DNA of 64,000 nt from Roseburia intestinalis L1-82. GTDB lineage: Bacteria; Bacillota; Clostridia; Lachnospirales; Lachnospiraceae. Position numbers and translations under genes: made by a program. The notes below the pieces were generated by a model, which saw nothing but the letters and a program-made list of their open reading frames with translations, was not told the origin of the DNA and made no database searches. Below are positions 9,435-18,666 of the stretch, one piece after another. The stretch spans positions 4,071,501-4,135,500 of the forward strand of contig NZ_LR027880.1 of NCBI RefSeq assembly GCF_900537995.1, in the 5' to 3' direction. Positions within the stretch are counted from its first letter, which is position 1. The number at the start of each line of letters is the position of its first letter.

Positions 9435-11803
9435 TCCTGTGTATCGCTCCTTCCGATTTTATATGGAACATGAATATCCACAACGGCACCACCTAATGGA
9501 CTATTGCTGAAATGGATCTCTCCCTGATCCCCATAATAATACTGAAACCGCCTCATACAGTTCCAAATACCGATATGTTTTCCATTGTCAGAAATGTTTT
9601 GTCCATTTTGTAGTTTACATAATATTTCGTCCGGAAATCCCTTTCCCGTATCCGAGATAAAAATATTAACGTATTTTTCATCGTCCCTGTCCTCAGGATA
9701 TACCGTAACTGAGATCAGCATTTTTTCATCTGCCATCAATGCCTGTTTTGCAGCATTTTCAACATAAACCTGTATTAAGAATGGAAATATCTCCGCATCT
9801 GCCACTTCATCATGAACTTCAATATAATAGGTAAACTTATCCGGATACCTCAGCAGCAGGATTTTTAAATAATCTTCACAATGCTTTGATTCCGCTAAAA
9901 CCGGAACTCTGTCCGTTGTATTCCGAAAAATATATGAAAGATAATCCGAAGTGATTTTTGTCATTGCCCTTGCGTGTTCATAATCGCCAAAGTCGATCAT
10001 GCTGTAAATAAAGTTCAGGCAATTCAAATAAAAATGCGGCCGGATCTGCATTTTCAGATAATCCATCTCAATTTTCTGTTTCTCTAATTCCCGTTCATAT
10101 AGCGTGATCTTCAATTTGCGGATCTGATGGATCATTGTACGGAATTTTCCATCAATCTGCTCTAATTCAAGCAGATTTCCTTCCGTCATATTCAGCATAT
10201 ATCCACCCTCATCATATTGCTGAAGGTTTTGTGTGAACACTTTAAGCGGTTTCATAATATTGGAATACACATGAAATAGCGATATCCCACTCATAATAAG
10301 AATCATAAAGATCAATACTGTCATTCCGAGCAGACTTCCCGCCATCAGGCTTAAGACACCGCCTAAAGAAATCCCGATCCTGATCTCAAAGGGTGCTCTG
10401 GATAATCCCTGACGGATCGTATAAGTATTTTTGGTATTCATACTTTGCGGCTCTGATATGATTCCGCTCTGGTCTAACATACCTATACAGACCTCATCCA
10501 GGATCGTTCACAATGCTTTGATTCCGCTAAAACCGGAACTCTGTCCGTTGTATTCCGAAAAATATATGAAAGATAATCCGAAGTGATTTTGTCATTGCCC
10601 TTGCGTGTTCATAATCGCAAAGTCGATCATGCTGTAAATAAAGTTCAGGCAATTCAAATAAAATGCGCCGGATCTGCATTTTCAGATAATCCATCTCAAT
10701 TTTCTGTTTCTCTAATTCCCGTTCATATAGCGTGATCTTCAATTTGCGGATCTGATGGATCATTGTACGGAATTTTCCATCAATCTGCTCTAATTCAAGC
10801 AGATTTCCTTCGTCATATTAGCATATATCCACCCTCATCATATTGCTGAAGGTTTGTGTGAACACTTTAAGCGGTTTCATAATATTGGAATACACATGAA
10901 ATAGCGATATCCCACTCATAATAAGAATCATAAAGATCAATACTGTCATTCCGAGCAGACTTCCCGCCATCAGGCTTAAGACACCGCCTAAAGAATCCCG
11001 ATCCTGATCTCAAAGGGTGCTCTGGATAATCCCTGACGGATCGTATAAGTATTTTTGGTATTCATACTTTGCGGCTCTGATATGATTCCGCTCTGGTCTA
11101 ACATACCTATACAGACCTCATCCTGATCGACAAGGCTTACATATCCATGCTTTCCCAACGAAAGCTTTGAGAATGGTTCTAAGATACTTTTTACATTTAC
11201 AATGCATCCTAAGGCAATTCCATTTTTTTGTGCAATTTTGCAGATATATACCTCATCATCACACTCCAAAACATCCCACTTCCGCTTCACTGCATATGCC
11301 TTTTCATCTAATTTGTCTATCTGCTCACGGATAGACGCTGCAATCTCGGGTGACATTGTGTAATTTCCATCAGAAGACAGGGAAAGCTGATATAATTTAT
11401 CCGTATCATGTGTGTATAAAAAAATCCTGTATTCCGTTCCATATTCCCATGCTGAAGAAAAATATTCTTCTCTGAGTTTTCCGATCGCATACTCCGAATA
11501 ATCCCCATTCTTCATCAGATTTACATTTCCCCAGAACGTGGAATTTGTCTCATTGGTATCCATGATCGCAGAAAAAAGATTCCGGCTGATCCTCAAAAAA
11601 CGATTGTCAAGCTCCTGCGCATACAACTGTGCCATCTGGCTCATCTGTTCGTAAATCTGCCCACTTGTTTTGTTTAAAACATAAGTGCATCCTCCCAGAA
11701 TAATTACCAGAATGACTGTCATTAAAATTAATATTTGCTTACTCTGTTGTGCTAAAGATTTCTTTTTTCGTCTTTTTAAATTCATCTTTTTTCCAAACGC
11801 CAT
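9431..11803 (-). pseudogene. YesM-type sensor histidine kinase interrupted by tandem duplication
   Basis: Reading from 11803, the protein begins with a basic tail and a membrane helix, has an extracellular sensor region, a second membrane helix, the His_kinase box MQIRPHFYLNCLNFIYSM and an ATPase domain (VYVENAAKQAL, DTGKGFPDE). The frame is broken because positions 9875-10499 are repeated at 10507-11123. Joining 11803-11124 to 10499-9431 gives exactly 583 codons in one frame, the usual size for this family. The second copy differs from the first only by eight one-base deletions. The gene is therefore likely intact in the organism, and the break may be an assembly error. It would sense an extracellular carbohydrate and phosphorylate the neighbouring regulator. 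Confidence 0.8.
9875..11123. repeat. 625/617-bp tandem duplication inside kinase gene
   Basis: Copy 1 is 9875-10499 and copy 2 is 10507-11123, separated by seven bases. I find eight single-base deletions in copy 2 (mostly in runs of two to five identical bases) and no substitutions, which accounts exactly for the eight-base length difference. Confidence 0.85.
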
Positions 11804-11812
11804 GATATTCCT

Positions 11813-12715
11813 TTAACCTTTTACTGCCCCTAGCGTAATACCCTCTGCGAAATATTTCTGTAAAAACGGATAAATGATAAATAATGGAAGCATTGCTATA
11901 AAAGCAATTGCCATCCTTATGGACGTTGTCGGAAGTTTTGCAACTTCTGCCCCTATATTTCCGGCAACCTTACCGCTTGCAAGATACTGGATATCAGTGA
12001 TCATCTGATTCAAAAGATTCTGGATACTATATAATTTCTGTCCCTGATTTCCTGATAAATAGTATAAACCATTTGTCCAGTCGTTCCAATATGCCAGTGC
12101 CGAAAATAATCCCATGGTTACAAGGATAGGTTTACCAAGTGGAAACGTAATTTGAAAAAAGATTTTTGTATGTCCTGCGCCATCAATTTTTGCCGCTTCA
12201 TACAATGCTTCCGGAATACTTGTCATAAAATAGCTCCGTATCATCAGCACATTGTTCGCACTCAGCAACAAATTAGGAATTATCAGTGCCCATATTGTAT
12301 TTTTTATATGAAAATAATTTACATACATCAGATATGTAGGTACTAAACCGCCATTAAATAACATTGTAAAAAATACAAAAAAAGTAATCTGCCTTCTATA
12401 AGGCAATGTCTTCACAGACAGCGGATATGCCAGTAATGCTGAAAACATCAGATTAAAAAAGGTACCTACTACCGTAATAAGAATTGTAACGCCATACGCA
12501 CGGAGTATTTTCTCTCCCTGTCTGATAATATACTGATATGCATAAAAGCTTATTTTTTCCGGGAAAAAGGAATATCCATTCCGGATCAACACTGTTTCAT
12601 CCGTGATGGATGAAATAAATACCAGCAAAAATGGTAAAATAATAGTCAATGTCATCACGATCAGTATCAGATTGATCCAAAACTGGTATCTCTTTGTTTT
12701 TTTTGAATTTGTCAT
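11813..12715 (-). CDS. carbohydrate ABC transporter permease (LplC/YtcP type)
   Basis: 300 residues with six predicted membrane helices and the permease cytoplasmic loop EALYEAAKIDGAGHTKIFF, which contains the EAA-type contact site for the ATPase. It ends with the family's usual tail (FLQKYFAEGITLGAVKG). It pairs with the permease directly upstream to import an oligosaccharide. The gene for the ATPase is not in this cluster, as is usual for this family, which shares a distant MsmX-like ATPase. Confidence 0.92.
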   Translation of the reverse strand: MTNSKKTKRYQFWINLILIVMTLTIILPFLLVFISSITDETVLIRNGYSFFPEKISFYAYQYIIRQGEKILRAYGVTILITVVGTFFNLMFSALLAYPLSVKTLPYRRQITFFVFFTMLFNGGLVPTYLMYVNYFHIKNTIWALIIPNLLLSANNVLMIRSYFMTSIPEALYEAAKIDGAGHTKIFFQITFPLGKPILVTMGLFSALAYWNDWTNGLYYLSGNQGQKLYSIQNLLNQMITDIQYLASGKVAGNIGAEVAKLPTTSIRMAIAFIAMLPLFIIYPFLQKYFAEGITLGAVKG

Positions 12716-12729
12716 AATGGACTCTCCTC

Positions 12730-13647
12730 CTAAAACAATGCTCTGTCTTTATCTACACGTCTAACGATCCAGTTACTTAACATGACAATGACAAAACCTA
12801 CTAATGACTGGTATACACCCGCTGCGGATGACATACTGATATTTCCCTGTTCGATCAATGCACGATATACATACGTATCAATTACGTTTGTTGTTGGGAA
12901 CAACACACCGGAGTTCATCGGAACCTGATAAAATAATCCAAAATCAGAATAGAAGATTCTTCCAATGCTCAATAATAACAGCGTAATGATTGTCGGTACC
13001 AGGCATGGCAATGTGATTTTTGTGATTTCCTGCCACTTTGTGGCTCCATCCAGTCTTGCTGCCTCATAATAAGTCGGATCAATACCGATCAGCGATGCAA
13101 TATAAATCAGACATCCGTATCCCACTCCTTTCCAGCAGTTTGCAATGATAAGAATCGCCGGCCAGTATTTTGGTTTCTGATACCACTGGATCGGATCTAT
13201 ATGCAGTAATGGCAGGATCGTATTGTTTACAAGACCATTTTCGGCACTTAAAAGTGCATACACAATATAGCTTAAAATGACCATCGACATCAAAAATGGC
13301 AATAATATAGCACTCTGGTATATTTTTTTCATTTTTGTGTTCTTAACTTCACAGATTAAAATTGCGATTGCAATTCCAACGACCATATTGACAAGAATAA
13401 ACGCTATATTATATAGCAATGTATTTCTTGTAATAATCCAGGCATCTTTTGACGAGAACAAAAATTTAAAATTATCCAGTCCTGCCCACGGGCTTGCCAA
13501 AATTCCTTTTGAAAAATTCAACTTTTTAAAAGCAAGTATAATACCTGTCATCGGAAGATAATTATTGATCAGCAGATATAATAATCCCGGAAGCATCATC
13601 AGATAGAGCGGCAGATATTCCTTAACTTTGTTCTTTTTCTTCTTCAT
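12730..13647 (-). CDS. carbohydrate ABC transporter permease (LplB type)
   Basis: 305 residues, six membrane helices, with the N-terminal pattern YLPLYLMMLPGLLYLLINNY and the EAA loop YYEAARLDGATKWQEITKI. It is the first permease of the pair and lies 15 bases before the second. A stem-loop separates it from the binding-protein gene. LplB-family permeases import complex saccharides in Firmicutes; the substrate here is unknown but the downstream GH3 enzyme suggests a beta-linked oligosaccharide. Confidence 0.92.
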   Translation of the reverse strand: MKKKKNKVKEYLPLYLMMLPGLLYLLINNYLPMTGIILAFKKLNFSKGILASPWAGLDNFKFLFSSKDAWIITRNTLLYNIAFILVNMVVGIAIAILICEVKNTKMKKIYQSAILLPFLMSMVILSYIVYALLSAENGLVNNTILPLLHIDPIQWYQKPKYWPAILIIANCWKGVGYGCLIYIASLIGIDPTYYEAARLDGATKWQEITKITLPCLVPTIITLLLLSIGRIFYSDFGLFYQVPMNSGVLFPTTNVIDTYVYRALIEQGNISMSSAAGVYQSLVGFVIVMLSNWIVRRVDKDRALF

Positions 13648-13666
13648 AAGTTTCTCCTTTTATGAA

Positions 13667-13695
13667 AAAGTCCCACGTTGTATCTGTGGGACTTT
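13667..13695 (-). promoter_or_regulatory. intercistronic stem-loop
   Basis: A perfect 10-bp stem (AAAGTCCCAC with GTGGGACTTT) around nine bases between the binding-protein stop and the permease start. Such stem-loops often act as partial terminators or protect the upstream mRNA, giving more binding protein than permease. Confidence 0.6.
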
Positions 13696-13709
13696 CCTTC
13701 TGAACCTGA

Positions 13710-15218
13710 TTATTTTGCTGCAAGAAAAGCATCTAACTGTTCCTGTTTTGCCTGGATCACTTCATTGATTCCCGCATCATCTAATGCTTCTAACAATTCC
13801 GGAATAAGTTCATCTGGATCTCCGGAACCGCTGTAAAGTGCTCCGCTGTATTGTTTTACAATATTGGAAAGAGCTGCGATCTCACTTGAACAATTACTGC
13901 TGTCAAATAAAAATCCTACTGCTTTGGAGCTCTTTGCAGAACCGTTAAATTCTTCCATTTTTTCCCATAATTGCGGATCTGAACCAGTCCATTTATAAGC
14001 AATAAACTGATTTGGCAATTCCCATCCAAGGTTTAAGTTATAGCCTGCATTATCAGAAGTGATTCCTTCCGGGAAATTGATAATGCCATTATCAGCATCT
14101 TCTATCACATAGTCTTTATCCTGTTCACCCCAGTTTAAAAGATTCATGATCTCTGAACTTCCGTAGATATAATCCAGTACTTCCATTGTTTTCTCCGGAT
14201 TTTCTGAATTCTGGGCAATTGAGAATGTAACACCATTATAGGATGAGCTATTTATGATCGGTTCGTTATAAAATGGCACGATCTCAAAATCATAGCCGGT
14301 GGAGCTTTCAAATTCTACCGGTGTTCCAGGATGATAAGAAAAAAACAGTGAAAATAAATTTCCAGCCTTGCATACTGTTCTCCAGTTCTCTGTGTTAGTT
14401 CCTGCATCCTGGCTGATATATCCCTTCTGATACCAGTTATGCAGCATGGTAGTTGTATCTTTAAACCAGTCCGTCGCAAAGAAGTTTTCTAATTTTGTGC
14501 TGTTCGTCTGATCCATGAGTACACCAAGATAATTGTTATCTGACAGAGTATCTCCACGGAATAATCTTGTAGCCGGTGCATCATTCTCACTGCTCGAATA
14601 TAACATTGTCATATCCGGCTCTCCCGCTTTTACTGTCTCAAAAACACTTTCCAGATCTTTTGGTTCTTTAATCTGTGTTGTATCAATATTGTACTTTTCC
14701 ACCAGATCTTTTCTCATAAATATGGCAGGAATACTTCCTCGTTCAATCTGATTTGGCACGCCATATACAAAGCCTTCGACCTGATTGATCTTAGCTATAT
14801 CCTCTCCATAAATCTGTTTGATATTTGTTCCATATTTATCAATCAGTTCAGACATGTCTACAATCTGTCCTGCATTCATATACTGCACTGCATTGGTTGC
14901 CTGGGTATAAAAGACATCAATTTTTTCATCCCCTGATAACATAAGCTGTAACTGCTGGCTTGCACTTGCCCACGGCAGCACAACAATATCAAGATTCGCA
15001 TTAAGTTCCGGTTCAAGAATCTCATTGATTTTTTGTTCGATTCTTTCTTCATCCGGCTGTGTGCTTCCATTCAGAACCATGGTAACTGTATATGGTTCAT
15101 CCCCATTACCGTTATTTTTAGCTGAATCCTTTGATCCTCCTGCTTCTGAATTTCCGCATGCTGTCATGGACACAACCATAGACAAAGTAAGCATAGCTGC
15201 TAGAATTCTTTTTTTCAT
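13710..15218 (-). CDS. ABC transporter sugar-binding lipoprotein
   Basis: 502 residues. A signal peptide ends in the lipobox MTAC with Cys21 as the lipid-anchored residue, followed by a Ser/Gly/Asn-rich linker and an extracellular solute-binding domain (for example YTVTMVLNGSTQPDEERIEQ). It captures an oligosaccharide outside the membrane and hands it to the two permeases downstream. It is the first gene of the operon (binding protein, two permeases, kinase, regulator, GH3 enzyme), and its start has an AGAGAGGAG ribosome site. The C-terminal part resembles the DUF3502-type binding proteins that accompany LplB/LplC permeases. Confidence 0.92.
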   Translation of the reverse strand: MKKRILAAMLTLSMVVSMTACGNSEAGGSKDSAKNNGNGDEPYTVTMVLNGSTQPDEERIEQKINEILEPELNANLDIVVLPWASASQQLQLMLSGDEKIDVFYTQATNAVQYMNAGQIVDMSELIDKYGTNIKQIYGEDIAKINQVEGFVYGVPNQIERGSIPAIFMRKDLVEKYNIDTTQIKEPKDLESVFETVKAGEPDMTMLYSSSENDAPATRLFRGDTLSDNNYLGVLMDQTNSTKLENFFATDWFKDTTTMLHNWYQKGYISQDAGTNTENWRTVCKAGNLFSLFFSYHPGTPVEFESSTGYDFEIVPFYNEPIINSSSYNGVTFSIAQNSENPEKTMEVLDYIYGSSEIMNLLNWGEQDKDYVIEDADNGIINFPEGITSDNAGYNLNLGWELPNQFIAYKWTGSDPQLWEKMEEFNGSAKSSKAVGFLFDSSNCSSEIAALSNIVKQYSGALYSGSGDPDELIPELLEALDDAGINEVIQAKQEQLDAFLAAK

Positions 15219-15386
15219 ACATTTTCTCCTCTCTGTGACAGGTTAATATAAATCCACCTCTCTTCTGGTGTATCTTTATATTAATCATTTTCTTTCATCA
15301 TCTCTATAACTGAACTGACTCGTCAATATCACTCTTTTGACACTTTTTAACAAAATAACTCTAAAATGGAAGATACTTAAGATATC

Positions 15387-16120
15387 CTCCTATCCAATGC
15401 TATTTTTTCGGCTACCATCTCTACATGTACGTGGCATCCGATTCTCACAGCGACCTTCCCATATTTCCGCTTTTGGAACGGGCTTCCCGGCATGACATGC
15501 TTTCGTTTCTACATTCCTTTTTCACGATGAAAGCATATCTTCCTGAATTCCGGATTGAAAAACTCCTTCTGGATTCCGCCCATGATGCTTATGCTGTCTA
15601 TGAATACTGTTGTCGGGAAAAGATCACGCCTTTTATCGACTTGAACCCCGGTCATACCGGACACTTCACTTATAAGAATGATTTCACAATCGACGATGAT
15701 GGCGTTCCTGTCTGTAAGTTGGGCTTACGCATGCATAAAGATGGTTATGAAGCTGCTAAACACCGGGCGAAATACCGGTGTCCAAAGGCTAACCGGAAAC
15801 GTGGCTGTTTCTGTGAACATCCCTGTTCGCCAGCAAAATACGGCAGAACCGTGCACATCTTTACCGAGGATAATCCAAGTCTGTTTAACATACCGCCAAG
15901 AGACTCAAAAGCATGGGAAAAGGAATACAATCGAAGAACTTCCGTGGAACGCTCTAATAAGCGTGAGAAAGAAGACTATAAATTAGAAGACGGCAGGCAC
16001 CGATCGACTAAGATGTGGTACTGCCGCCTCTATGGCATCATGATGCTACAACATCTTGATGCCTGGGAAATGCCATCTGTTGAGGCATTTCAAAAATCAT
16101 TATTAGGATTTACCGCCTAA
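15387..16120 (+). pseudogene. transposase, C-terminal remnant (DDE type)
   Basis: The plus-strand frame carries the C-terminal ~240 residues of a DDE transposase (FGYHLYMYVASDS, LLLDSAHDAYAVYEYC with a catalytic Asp, RRTSVERSNKREKEDYKLE with the catalytic Glu). The N-terminal half is missing. It is the only sizeable plus-strand gene in the first 30 kb. An 11-base sequence CTTAAGATATC at 15376 recurs inverted at 16126-16136, just after the stop, so this may be an internally deleted element bounded by short inverted repeats. Confidence 0.75.
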
Positions 16121-16153
16121 TTAATGATATCTTAAGCGATTCCATAAGATTTT

Positions 16154-16318
16154 TCAAGGCATAGTACCCGCTATGTTCAATTTCCCGTCGATATAATCCT
16201 GATACATCTCCACGAGTCCGGACATGCAGCCATCACAGGCTGCATCAATATTTCCTAATGATTCCGCCACGATCTTCTCGCGTTCTTCTTTTGTTGTCTC
16301 TGAAATTAAATAACCCAT
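16154..16318 (-). pseudogene. truncated second copy of the 77-aa gene
   Basis: The first 46 residues match the gene at 5107-5340 with two changes, then the sequence switches to an unrelated eight-residue tail and stop at the edge of the transposase remnant. The insertion or rearrangement that brought the transposase remnant probably cut the gene. It lies just downstream of the MarR gene. Confidence 0.7.
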
Positions 16319-16370
16319 TGCATTTCTCTCCTTTTCGTCAAATACGGCATTTTCTATTGCACATTTGATT

Positions 16371-16811
16371 TTATTTCGTATTTTCCTCGTTATTCCTGAT
16401 TGCCGTCCAGAGGTTGCTCTTTACTTTTTCAAGACCTGCAGACAGTATCTCAAGTTCATCTTCACTCATTCCGCTTTTCATTATACCATCTGTCATCTCA
16501 AATATCTCAATAACTTTATCCGCCATCTCACATCCTTCTTCCGTGAGTGCAATCGTCCAGGAACGGCGGCAGGCGGGATTGCTCTCCCGCTTTACAAGTC
16601 CCATCTTTTCTAACCGGTCGATCGTCCGCGACATCGTCGTAACTTCGATCAGGCAGGCATCAGACAATTCTTTCTGGTTCATTGCACCGTGCTCCCTCAG
16701 TTCCTTTAAAATGTGCGGCTGTCCCTGTCCCACCGTAAGTCCAAGCTCTATAAAATACGGCCGGATAAACCGTCTTCTTAACATTTCAACATCAAAAATC
16801 TCATTTTTCAC
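16371..16811 (-). CDS. MarR-family transcriptional regulator
   Basis: 146 residues from a GTG at 16811, chosen because a GGAG site lies at the stop of the exporter gene; a TTG 21 bases upstream would overlap that gene. The winged helix includes MNQKELSDACLIEVTTMSRTI and the wing RRSWTIALTEEG. MarR proteins repress their own operon and release DNA on binding a toxic small molecule. It is the third gene after the two ABC exporter genes, and the palindrome upstream of the first exporter gene is a natural operator for it. Confidence 0.88.
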   Translation of the reverse strand: MKNEIFDVEMLRRRFIRPYFIELGLTVGQGQPHILKELREHGAMNQKELSDACLIEVTTMSRTIDRLEKMGLVKRESNPACRRSWTIALTEEGCEMADKVIEIFEMTDGIMKSGMSEDELEILSAGLEKVKSNLWTAIRNNEENTK

Positions 16812-16818
16812 CCTAACA

Positions 16819-18666
16819 TCACTCCAATTCAAACTGTCCTGTATACAACTGATAATATCTGCCTTTCTGCTCTAAAAGCTCGTCATGACTGCCGCGCTCA
16901 ATGATCTCACCTTTTTCAAGTACCATGATCGCATTGGAATTTCTTACGGTTGAGAGCCTGTGTGCAATGACAAATACGGTTCTTCCCTCCATAATGGCAT
17001 CCATGCCTTTTTCGATCAAACACTCCGTCCTTGTGTCGATCGAACTTGTCGCCTCGTCTAAGATCAGTACCGGAGGTTTTGCGATCGCCGCTCTTGCGAT
17101 CGCGATGAGCTGCTGCTGTCCCTGCGATAAATTGCTCCCATCTCCGTAAAGCATCGTGTCATACCCCTGCGGCAGACGGCTGATAAAGGAATCCGCATTG
17201 GCGATCTTCGCCGCCTCCCGGATCTCCTCATCCGTCGCATCCAGTTTCCCGTAACGGATATTGTCTGCGATCGTCCCGGTAAACAAATGTGTATCCTGTA
17301 TGACCATGGCAAGGGAACGCCGCAGGTCATCTTTTCGAATATCTTTGACGTCGATCCCATCATATGTGATCTGTCCCGCCTGAATATCATAAAACCGGTT
17401 GATGAGGTTTACGATCGTTGTCTTTCCGGCACCCGTTGATCCGACAAAAGCGATCTTCTGTCCCGGTTTTGCAAACAATGATATTCCGTTCAGCACCGTT
17501 TTCTCCGACACATAGCTGAATACGACATCATGGAAACGCACATCTCCCTTTAACAGTACCAGTTCTCCTGATGACAGTTTCCACGCATACAATCCTGTAA
17601 TTTCCGCGCATTCTGTCAGTGTGCCATCCGCATTTTTACAGACATTGCAGAGTGTCACTTTTCCCTCGTCAATCTCCTCCGTCTCGTCCATCATGTCAAA
17701 AATACGCTCTGCACCTGAGAGCGCCGACAACAGGAAATTGACCTGCTGTGTAAACTGATTTAACGGCATCGCACTCTGTCTCACATATACAAGATAAGCC
17801 GACAGGCTTCCCAAATCCATGAGCCCGCGGATCACAAACATGCCGCCGACACATGCTGAGAGCGCATAGTTAAAATAGGAAAGCGCCACGATCACCGGCA
17901 CGAGCATACCTGAATGTGCCAGTGCATTTGTAGACTCCCTGCGAAACCGCTCATTCATTTCACAGAACTCTTTAAAGTTTTCCTTTTCATGGTTGAAAAC
18001 TTTCTCCACCTTCTGTCCTGCCATCATCTCCTGCACAAAACCGTTGATGTTTCCGAGTTCCTGCTGCTGTCTGTGATAATATTTTTTGCTGCATTTTCCA
18101 TTGTACTGCATGAACAAAAAGGTAATGACTAAAAATACCACCACGAGCATGGTCAGTTTTACGCTGAGCACCATCATCATTGTGATCGTTCCAAACAATG
18201 TCAGAAAACTCTGGATGATCATAGCAAAACTGTTGTTCATCGCCTCCTGCACCGTGTCGACATCGTTGGTAAAATGGCTCATGATCTCGCCGCGCGTGTT
18301 GTCGTCAAAATATTTCAGTGGGAGTTTCTGTGTGTGCCGGAACAGATCCATGCGGATTTCGCTCACGACTTTCTGCGAGGTGTGCACCATCAGCCGGTTA
18401 TAGCCGAGCGTTGCGAGCGCACCGCACAGGTACATCACACCCATGCCGATGACTGCCAAAAGAAGTCCCTTCATATTTCCCGGCACAATGAAATTGTTGA
18501 CGAGCGGTTTGATCAGATATGTGCCGCAGATTCCTGCCCCCGCACTGATAAATACAAGAATTGCCACAAGGAAAAATGCCCACTTGTAATGACCGAGATA
18601 AGTCAGGAAGTGCTTCATGGTCTTTTTCGTATCTTTTGGTCTTTTATATCCCACATACTTTGCCAT
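16819..18666 (-). CDS. ABC exporter subunit with the consensus ATP site
   Basis: 615 residues: six membrane helices then an ATPase domain. It has Walker A GSTGAGKTT, signature LSQGQQQLIAIARA, Walker B ILDEATSSID with the catalytic Glu, and an H-loop His (FVIAHRLSTV). A ~30-residue insertion with several Cys lies between the membrane and ATPase domains. Its start shares one base with the stop of the partner gene (TAATG), so the two are co-translated. The pair resembles heterodimeric drug or peptide exporters such as LmrCD, BmrCD and TM287/288. Confidence 0.9.
   Translation of the reverse strand: MAKYVGYKRPKDTKKTMKHFLTYLGHYKWAFFLVAILVFISAGAGICGTYLIKPLVNNFIVPGNMKGLLLAVIGMGVMYLCGALATLGYNRLMVHTSQKVVSEIRMDLFRHTQKLPLKYFDDNTRGEIMSHFTNDVDTVQEAMNNSFAMIIQSFLTLFGTITMMMVLSVKLTMLVVVFLVITFLFMQYNGKCSKKYYHRQQQELGNINGFVQEMMAGQKVEKVFNHEKENFKEFCEMNERFRRESTNALAHSGMLVPVIVALSYFNYALSACVGGMFVIRGLMDLGSLSAYLVYVRQSAMPLNQFTQQVNFLLSALSGAERIFDMMDETEEIDEGKVTLCNVCKNADGTLTECAEITGLYAWKLSSGELVLLKGDVRFHDVVFSYVSEKTVLNGISLFAKPGQKIAFVGSTGAGKTTIVNLINRFYDIQAGQITYDGIDVKDIRKDDLRRSLAMVIQDTHLFTGTIADNIRYGKLDATDEEIREAAKIANADSFISRLPQGYDTMLYGDGSNLSQGQQQLIAIARAAIAKPPVLILDEATSSIDTRTECLIEKGMDAIMEGRTVFVIAHRLSTVRNSNAIMVLEKGEIIERGSHDELLEQKGRYYQLYTGQFELE

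Noticed and set aside
15745-15930. Minus-strand frame opposite the transposase remnant
   Set aside because: Mirror of the coding frame, no ribosome site, no recognisable domain.
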